Source of the DNA: Labilithrix luteola
Lineage (GTDB): Bacteria > Myxococcota_A > Polyangia > Polyangiales > Polyangiaceae
Length of the DNA: 6,630 nt
NCBI GenBank assembly: GCA_026225435.1
Contig: JAMFST010000391.1
Location: 1-6,630, forward strand
Reading direction: 5' to 3'
In this document: piece after piece, positions 1 to 6,630 of the stretch
Layout: every line of letters starts with the position of its first letter
Position numbering within the stretch: position 1 is the first letter of the stretch
Position numbers and translations under genes: made by a program
Notes under the pieces: generated by a model
Databases searched by the model: none
Told to the model about the DNA's origin: nothing
What the model saw: the letters and a program-made list of their open reading frames with translations, nothing else

Positions 1-123
1 CGGGGGTCGCCCGCTCCCTAGCTTTGCAGACTTTCCGACGATTCCTCGCCGACCTCTCGGTGACCGATCGTCTCCCCAGCTCGCGTCAGTGAGCCGCTAC
101 CCCTCCAAGAGATGAGTAAACCG

Positions 124-2469
<2,346 letters not shown>

Positions 2470-2496
2470 GGGCCGACGGGAAAGACCGGTGGTAAC

Positions 2497-2502
2497 GAGG
2501 AG
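2497..2502 (+). promoter_or_regulatory. Ribosome-binding site of the universal stress gene
   Basis: GAGGAG two bases before ATG 2505, in the short clpA-usp gap. It is the clearest Shine-Dalgarno sequence in the forward cluster and fixes the Usp start. The other two genes of the cluster have weak sites by comparison. Confidence 0.6.
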
Positions 2503-2504
2503 AG

Positions 2505-2960
2505 ATGATCGCGATCAAGCGGCTCCTCGTTCCCATCGACTTCACCGACACGAGCGACTTCGCCCTCGAGTACGCGCTGCAGCTCGCGAGCGCGCTCGGA
2601 GCGGACATCGTCGTCATGCACGCCTACGAGCTGCCCATCTACGGGTTCCCCGACGGGGCGATGATCGCGACCGCGGAGGTGGCGACGAAGCTGTCGACGG
2701 CCGCGCAGACGGCGCTCGACGCGGCGGTGACCTCGCGCAAGGACCGCGGCGTTCCGATGTCGTCGGTGCTGCGGGACGGCGTCCCCTACGAGGAGATCAA
2801 CACCGTGGCCGGCGAGATGGACGTCGACATCATCGTGATCGGCACGCATGGTCGCAAAGGGCTCACGCGGATGCTGCTGGGGAGCACGGCGGAGAAGGTG
2901 GTGCGCACCGCGACCCGCCCGGTCCTCACCGTGCACCCGCCGGCGCCGCCCAAGCCTTGA
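2505..2960 (+). CDS. Universal stress protein, UspA family, ATP-binding type
   Basis: Small cytoplasmic single-domain Usp (151 residues, typical family length is about 140-160) with an alpha/beta nucleotide-binding fold. The N-terminal strand reads KRLLVPIDFTDTSDFALEYA, with the acidic residue D12 that usually contacts the nucleotide. The C-terminal half carries GTHG (113-116), nine residues, then GS (126-127). This fits G-x2-G-x9-G-(S/T), the motif of ATP-binding Usp proteins such as MJ0577, rather than the non-binding E. coli UspA type. The last strand RPVLTVHPPA is also typical, followed by a short proline-rich tail. The start ATG is preceded by GAGGAG at 2497-2502, a good though close ribosome-binding site. 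It lies 35 bases after clpA and 36 bases before the radical SAM gene, so it is probably co-transcribed with both. The specific stress it answers to cannot be read from the sequence. Confidence 0.95.
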   Translation: MIAIKRLLVPIDFTDTSDFALEYALQLASALGADIVVMHAYELPIYGFPDGAMIATAEVATKLSTAAQTALDAAVTSRKDRGVPMSSVLRDGVPYEEINTVAGEMDVDIIVIGTHGRKGLTRMLLGSTAEKVVRTATRPVLTVHPPAPPKP

Positions 2961-2996
2961 CTCGACAGCTGAACGCGTGAGCAGTATTCTCGTCGG

Positions 2997-4079
2997 GTGC
3001 TCCTCAAGCCGGTCGCCAACCCGCCGAACCCCTGGGACAAGTCGGAGATCGACTACCTCGAAGGGGACGCGCCCGACGCGCGGCTCCAGGTCCTCGAGGA
3101 TCACACGCGGAAGATCCTCTCGCACAACGACAGCCCGGACATCGGCTTTCGCTGGAGCGTGAACCCTTACCGCGGGTGCTTTCACGCCTGCGCCTACTGC
3201 TACGCCCGCCCGGGGCACGAGTACCTGTCGATGGGCGCGGGGACGGACTTCGACCGGAAGATCGTCATCAAGCCGCAGGCGCCGGCGCTCCTGCGGGACG
3301 CCTTCGAGAAGCCGAGCTGGCGCGGCGAGACGGTCGTCTTCAGTGGCGTGACCGACTGCTACCAGCCGCTCGAGGCGTCGTACCGGCTGACGCGTGGCTG
3401 CCTCGAGGTGTGTGCACTTTACAAGAACCCGGTGGCCATCATCACCAAGAGCCCGCTCATCGAACGTGACCTGGATCTGCTGGCGGAGCTGGCGTCGGTG
3501 ACCCGCCTGGGGGTGACGCTGAGCATCCCCTTCTGGGATCCGGAGAAGGCGCGCGCCATCGAGCCCTACGTGGCGACGCCGCAGCGGCGCATGCACACCA
3601 TCGAGAAGCTCGCCGCGCGCGGGATCAACGTCGGCGTCAACGTCGCACCGGTCATCCCCGGGCTGAACGACGAGGAGATCGGCAAGGTGCTCGAAGCGGC
3701 GAAGAACGCCGGAGCGACGCGCGCCGGCTGGGTGCTGCTGCGGTTGCCCGGTCCAGTGGCGCCGGTGTTCGAGGCGCGCCTGCGCGAGGCGCTCCCTCTG
3801 CGGGCGGAGAAGATCCTGCGGCGCATCCGGGAGACGCGCGACGGCAAGATGTACGACGCCCGCTTCGGCTCGCGGCAGCGCGGCGAAGGGGTCTACGCCG
3901 AGACCATCGCCACGCTCTTCGACCGCATGGTGAAGAAGCTGGGGCTCACCGGCGGAATGGATGACCAGCTCGACGTGAGCGACGACGACGACGCCGAACG
4001 CGACGGGAACGCGAGCACCTTCACCCGCCCCGCGACGGCCGCACCGCCGCGGGACAAGCGCCAGCTCGCGTTGTTCTAG
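2997..4079 (+). CDS. SplB-like radical SAM protein, PA0069 family
   Basis: Predicted radical S-adenosylmethionine enzyme of 360 residues; no substrate is established for the family as far as I know. NPYRG (56-60) leads into the cluster motif C61-x3-C65-x2-C68 (CFHACAYC), which binds the 4Fe-4S cluster that cleaves SAM. Family landmarks follow: HEYL (74-77), FSGVTDCYQP (115-124), LTRGCLEV (131-138), ITKS (149-152), VAPVIPGLND (216-225), and RIRETRDGKMYDARFG (276-291). The overall pattern is close to spore photoproduct lyase-like proteins. Extra cysteines are C121, C135 and C139. The tail (about 321-355) is acidic, then Thr/Ala/Pro-rich and probably disordered, and ends in QLALF (356-360). The start is GTG 2997: the frame is closed by TGA at 2970-2972, and no other start codon lies between that stop and the conserved core. 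No clear Shine-Dalgarno precedes it, so translation may depend on coupling to the usp gene 36 bases upstream. The stop codon lies inside a large palindrome. Confidence 0.9.
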   Translation: MLLKPVANPPNPWDKSEIDYLEGDAPDARLQVLEDHTRKILSHNDSPDIGFRWSVNPYRGCFHACAYCYARPGHEYLSMGAGTDFDRKIVIKPQAPALLRDAFEKPSWRGETVVFSGVTDCYQPLEASYRLTRGCLEVCALYKNPVAIITKSPLIERDLDLLAELASVTRLGVTLSIPFWDPEKARAIEPYVATPQRRMHTIEKLAARGINVGVNVAPVIPGLNDEEIGKVLEAAKNAGATRAGWVLLRLPGPVAPVFEARLREALPLRAEKILRRIRETRDGKMYDARFGSRQRGEGVYAETIATLFDRMVKKLGLTGGMDDQLDVSDDDDAERDGNASTFTRPATAAPPRDKRQLALF

Positions 4080-4125
4080 CGCAATTCCCGATGGCGCTGA
4101 ACGCGCCATCGAGAATCCCGCGCTA
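4077..4125. terminator. 49-base palindrome, likely bidirectional terminator
   Basis: The core is a perfect 9-pair stem, CGATGGCGC (4089-4097) with GCGCCATCG (4103-4111), around loop TGAAC. One C/A mismatch follows, then ATTC (4084-4087) pairs with GAAT (4113-4116). After a small internal loop, TAGCGC (4077-4082) pairs with GCGCTA (4120-4125). This gives 19 pairs in all. It sits between convergent genes and would end both transcripts. Neither side has a strong T-run (only CTTTCTC at 4127-4133 on the plus strand), so efficient intrinsic termination is inferred, not certain. The outer left arm begins with the TAG stop codon of the radical SAM gene. Confidence 0.7.
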
Positions 4126-4175
4126 ACTTTCTCGTGGGTCGCTGCGATAGCGAGCGTGAGCTGGCTGTCAGCCTC

Positions 4176-5066
4176 TCAGTAGTGTTCCTTGACGACGTCG
4201 AGCTTCGGGCTCGCGGGGAAGGCGATCTTGCGGGTCGCGCGGTCGATGCAGGCGGCGACCTTGTTGTTCTTGGGGGTGACGTTGACGGTGACGCCGAGCG
4301 CCTTGCCGTTCTTCACGGCGACGCACAGGTCCGCGTCGGCGCTGTCGGTGAGGCCGCAGGTGGAGAGGAAGCCGGCGTTCTTGAAGGGCGCCCCCAGCTG
4401 GTCGTTGGTGAGGTCCGGCGAGCCCCCCTTGCCGCTCATATCGAGCGTCTGCGGGTTCTCGTCCTGCGCCTTCTCGCAGCTCTTGCCGGTGCTGACCGAG
4501 ACCTGCACGTGCAGCTCCTCGGAGCCGGCGGCGCCGCTGTTCTTGTCGTGATCGAAGACGGCGATGTCGAGCTTCGTCCCGCCGTCATTGAGCTTGTCGA
4601 GGTCGTCCCACAAGACGACCTTGTCGCCGGTGTAGCCGCTGGCGGTCTTCACCAGCGGGACCTCGATGGCCTTCTCCCCCTTGCCCTTCGGGTAGACGAT
4701 GACCGCGTCGCGGGTCTTCACGTCGGAGCCGAGCTTGCCGTTGTCGACGTCGTCGTCGGTCGCGCTGATGGTGATGTGCACGCCGTCGGGGATGGTCTCG
4801 ACCTTGATGAGACCGGAGTAGTCCCCCTTGCCGTTCGCCGAGCAGGGGACCAGCGCCTCGGTCGCGCCCTCCTTGTGCACGTCGTGGGTGTGCACCGTGT
4901 CGGCAGCGCCACACGCGTGCTCGGCGGCGGCGACCTCGGAAGCCGGCGGGGTGTCGGCGGCCGTTTGCGCGGGCGCGGTGGAGCTGGCGCTGCCTCCGCA
5001 GGACACGGCGAAGAGCGAGAGGACGATCGAAGAGGAGGTGGCGGAGATCCCGAAGAGCGAGCGCAT
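4176..5066 (-). CDS. Secreted lipoprotein of unknown function, His/Cys-rich
   Basis: Not recognised as a named family. The 296-residue product starts MRSLFGIS, has a hydrophobic segment (about 4-21) and a lipobox-like AVSC ending at C23, followed by GGSASS. It is therefore probably exported, lipidated at C23 and anchored in an envelope membrane. Residues 24-48 are a Ser/Ala/Pro/Thr-rich tether. A short His/Cys segment follows (H50, C52, H59, H61, H64), then C75. Residues about 82-195 alternate short hydrophobic strands with charged turns, such as GVHITISATDDD and LDIAVFDHDKN, which suggests a beta-rich domain. The C-terminal part (about 235-296) holds C237, C248 and C273, plus GKALGVTVNVTP and IAFPASPKLDV. 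ATG 5066 is chosen because it places the signal peptide at the N-terminus; the frame stays open far upstream, but only opposite the metallopeptidase gene. No convincing Shine-Dalgarno is seen. It converges on the radical SAM gene and diverges from the peptidase gene. Confidence 0.88.
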   Translation of the reverse strand: MRSLFGISATSSSIVLSLFAVSCGGSASSTAPAQTAADTPPASEVAAAEHACGAADTVHTHDVHKEGATEALVPCSANGKGDYSGLIKVETIPDGVHITISATDDDVDNGKLGSDVKTRDAVIVYPKGKGEKAIEVPLVKTASGYTGDKVVLWDDLDKLNDGGTKLDIAVFDHDKNSGAAGSEELHVQVSVSTGKSCEKAQDENPQTLDMSGKGGSPDLTNDQLGAPFKNAGFLSTCGLTDSADADLCVAVKNGKALGVTVNVTPKNNKVAACIDRATRKIAFPASPKLDVVKEHY

Positions 5067-5114
5067 GGACGGTGAGGTTATTACGACTCGCGCTCGCAAG
5101 GTAAGGTGGCGCCG
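5067..5114. promoter_or_regulatory. Divergent promoter/control region
   Basis: This 48-base spacer separates divergent starts (lipoprotein ATG 5066 on minus, metallopeptidase ATG 5115 on plus), so control signals for both genes should lie here or just inside the genes. TTATTA at 5078-5083 (TAATAA on the minus strand) is the only AT-rich island and could be a -10 element in either direction. No confident -35 partner was found. AAGGTGG at 5103-5109, five bases before ATG 5115, is a good ribosome-binding site for the peptidase gene. GCGAGCGC (5057-5064) and GCGCTCGC (5090-5097) form an 8-base inverted repeat centred on the AT island. Function is inferred from position. Confidence 0.4.
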
Positions 5115-6630
5115 ATGCGGTTCGCGGCGCGGCTTTCGCTCGTTCTCGGCTCGATCGGCTCGATCTGCCTCGGCGGGCCGGCTGCCGTGGCCGCGCCCGG
5201 TCTGGCGGCCGCCGACGAGCCGCGCGCGCACGCGGACGACGTGGCCGATTACACGCTCACCGCCACGCTCGACCCGGTCCGGCACGCCGTCCACGGCGAG
5301 GGGACGCTGCGCTGGCGCAACACCAGCTCCGTCGCCGTGCGCGAGATTTACCTTCATTTGTACATGAACGCCTTCAAGAACGAGCGCTCGGCCTGGCTGC
5401 GCGAGCGGGTCGGCGGGCGCGGCGGGCAGCGCCCCTCCAGCTGGGGCGCGATCGACGTCAGCCGCTTCGAGCTCGACGGCGCCGACCTGTGGAAGGGCGC
5501 CGAGCTGCACCGGCCGGACGACGAGGACGAGACCGACGCGCGCGTTCCCCTCCCCCGCGCGGTGGCTCCGGGCGAGAGCGTGACCTTCGCCATGAGCTGG
5601 GACGTGCAGCTGCCGAACATCGTCGAGCGCACCGGCTTCGACGGCTCGTTCCACATGGTCGGGCAGTGGTTCCCCAAGATCGCGCGCCTCGAGGCCACCG
5701 GGACGGGCGAGAACGGCGCGCGCTGGGCGCACTTCGCCTTCCACCACCTGGCCGAGTTCTACGCCGACTTCGGCACCTACGACGTCACCCTGGACGTGCC
5801 CGAAGGGTTCCTCGTCGGCGCCACCGGGCCGGTCGTCGAGAGCCACGTGGCGGGCGGGCGGCTGCGCGAGCGGCACGTGCAGGCCGATGTCCACGACTTC
5901 GCCTGGACCGCCTGGGACCACTTCCTCGAGAAGCGCGAGACCATCGGCTCGGTCGCGGTGCGCGCGCTCTACCCGCGAGGCTACGAGGACGACGCCGAGC
6001 GCGAGCTGGCCGCGGTGCGCTTCGCCCTCCCCTACTTCGCCGGACGCTACGGCGCGTATCCGTACGACGTGCTGACCCTGGTGCACCCGCCGCTGCGCGA
6101 CGACGAGGCGGGCGGCATGGAGTACCCGACGCTCATCACCACCGGCGGAAGCTGGTTCCAGCCGCGCGGCACGCACCTGGTCGAGTGGGTGACGCTGCAC
6201 GAGCTGGGGCACGAGTGGTTCTACGGCCTGCTCGCCTCCGACGAGGTGAGCGCGCCGTTCCTCGACGAGGGGATCAACTCCTTCGCCGAGCAGGACGTGC
6301 TCCACGCGCTCTACGGGAACGGCTCGATGATCAACCTGCCCGACCTGCGGGTGGACGACTCTGCCCTCGACGGCGTGCTCGGCAACCTGGCGGAGCACGA
6401 CGAGAAGGTGGGGCAGCCGGCCTTCGCCTTCGCCACCGGCACCGATTACGCGCGTCTCGTCTACCAGCGCACCGCGGCGATCCTCGAGACCTTGCGGCGG
6501 GTGTACGGCGAGGAGCCGTTCTGGCGGGCGATGCACGACTACACCGCGAGCGAGCGCTTCGGCCATCCGACGATCGTCGACCTGCGGCGGGCCTTCGCCG
6601 GGGCGCTGGGCGAGGACGCGGCGCACCTGC
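5115..6630 (+). CDS. Exported M1-family zinc metallopeptidase, 3' end cut by window
   Basis: Zinc-dependent peptidase of the M1 (gluzincin aminopeptidase) type; 505 codons are present and the frame is still open at the window edge. The N-terminus has R2 and R6, a hydrophobic stretch (7-19) and Ala-rich candidate cleavage sites near residues 26 and 33. This indicates Sec export as a soluble protein, since C18 lacks a proper lipobox. Residues about 45-260 resemble the N-terminal beta domain of M1 enzymes, including DYTLTATLDPVRHAVHGEGT and EIYLHLYMNAF. In the catalytic domain, GGMEYP (333-338) takes the place of the exopeptidase GxMEN motif. HELGH (362-366) is followed by exactly 18 residues and E385 (LDEGINSF), giving the zinc ligands H362, H366 and E385 with catalytic E363. 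Y450 (VYQRTAAIL) is the likely transition-state tyrosine. ATG 5115 is preceded by AAGGTGG at ideal spacing. It is divergent from the lipoprotein gene. Substrate is unknown. The missing C-terminal part prevents a subfamily call. Confidence 0.93.
   Translation, partial: MRFAARLSLVLGSIGSICLGGPAAVAAPGLAAADEPRAHADDVADYTLTATLDPVRHAVHGEGTLRWRNTSSVAVREIYLHLYMNAFKNERSAWLRERVGGRGGQRPSSWGAIDVSRFELDGADLWKGAELHRPDDEDETDARVPLPRAVAPGESVTFAMSWDVQLPNIVERTGFDGSFHMVGQWFPKIARLEATGTGENGARWAHFAFHHLAEFYADFGTYDVTLDVPEGFLVGATGPVVESHVAGGRLRERHVQADVHDFAWTAWDHFLEKRETIGSVAVRALYPRGYEDDAERELAAVRFALPYFAGRYGAYPYDVLTLVHPPLRDDEAGGMEYPTLITTGGSWFQPRGTHLVEWVTLHELGHEWFYGLLASDEVSAPFLDEGINSFAEQDVLHALYGNGSMINLPDLRVDDSALDGVLGNLAEHDEKVGQPAFAFATGTDYARLVYQRTAAILETLRRVYGEEPFWRAMHDYTASERFGHPTIVDLRRAFAGALGEDAAHL

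Noticed and set aside
1..123. Possible upstream gene end (such as clpS) or promoter before clpA
   Set aside because: Stops occur at 19-21, 61-63 and 90-92, no frame reads as ClpS, and no convincing -35/-10 pair or CIRCE-type heat-shock repeat is visible. The segment is too short to judge.
3177..3200. Assignment of the radical SAM gene as true spore photoproduct lyase (SplB)
   Set aside because: The cluster motif CxxxCxxC is shared, but surrounding landmarks (NPYRG, HEYL, GVTDCYQP, RIRETRDGKMYDARFG) fit the PA0069-type family better, so no splB symbol is given.
4139..4173. Small hairpins TCGCT/AGCGA (4139-4153) and GGCT/AGCC (4163-4173) downstream of the lipoprotein stop
   Set aside because: The stems are only 4-5 pairs, with no T-run, and are far weaker than the palindrome at 4077-4125.
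4134..5075. Plus-strand open frame opposite the lipoprotein gene
   Set aside because: Its product is Val/Leu/Gly/Asp-rich without recognisable domains, and the minus strand reads as a proper secreted lipoprotein with a normal amino acid mix.
5067..6626. Upstream extension of the lipoprotein frame on the minus strand, making an 816-residue protein
   Set aside because: The extra part lies wholly opposite the metallopeptidase gene and has shadow-like composition. Starting at 5066 gives a signal peptide and a lipobox-like AVSC at the N-terminus, which is a far better protein.

Overview
The window is about two-thirds G+C, with codons that strongly prefer G or C at the third position. It holds five chromosomal-type genes. 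The coding style, a ClpA beginning MRISPEVEIALS, a lysine- and aspartate-rich 'SCGG' lipoprotein, and a secreted M1 metallopeptidase together suggest a myxobacterium-like member of Myxococcota (probably Polyangia). That placement rests on resemblance from memory, not on a database search.

Layout. Positions 1-123 are non-coding as far as can be seen. A forward cluster follows: clpA (124-2469), a universal stress protein (2505-2960) and a SplB-like radical SAM protein of the PA0069 family (2997-4079). The three genes are separated by only 35 and 36 bases, so they probably form one transcription unit. The cluster ends in a 49-base palindrome (4077-4125) that includes the radical SAM stop codon and probably acts as a two-way terminator, because the next gene converges on it. 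That gene, on the minus strand (5066-4176), encodes a secreted lipoprotein of unknown function. A 48-base divergent spacer separates it from a forward gene starting at 5115, which encodes an exported M1-family zinc metallopeptidase and is cut by the window end.

How the genes relate. ClpA is the unfoldase partner of ClpP protease, the Usp protein is a nucleotide-binding stress protein, and the radical SAM protein may act on DNA. That guess comes from its SplB-like core and from a C-terminal QLALF that resembles a sliding-clamp-binding peptide. The forward cluster therefore looks like a stress or quality-control operon. The lipoprotein and the metallopeptidase are both predicted to leave the cytoplasm and share a divergent control region, but no functional link can be shown from sequence.

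No RNA gene, mobile element, CRISPR array or defence cluster is visible. Very long open frames opposite clpA, the radical SAM gene and the metallopeptidase are compositional shadows. I see no clear undescribed multi-gene system. The best leads are the putative clamp-binding tail of the radical SAM protein and the His/Cys-rich lipoprotein.
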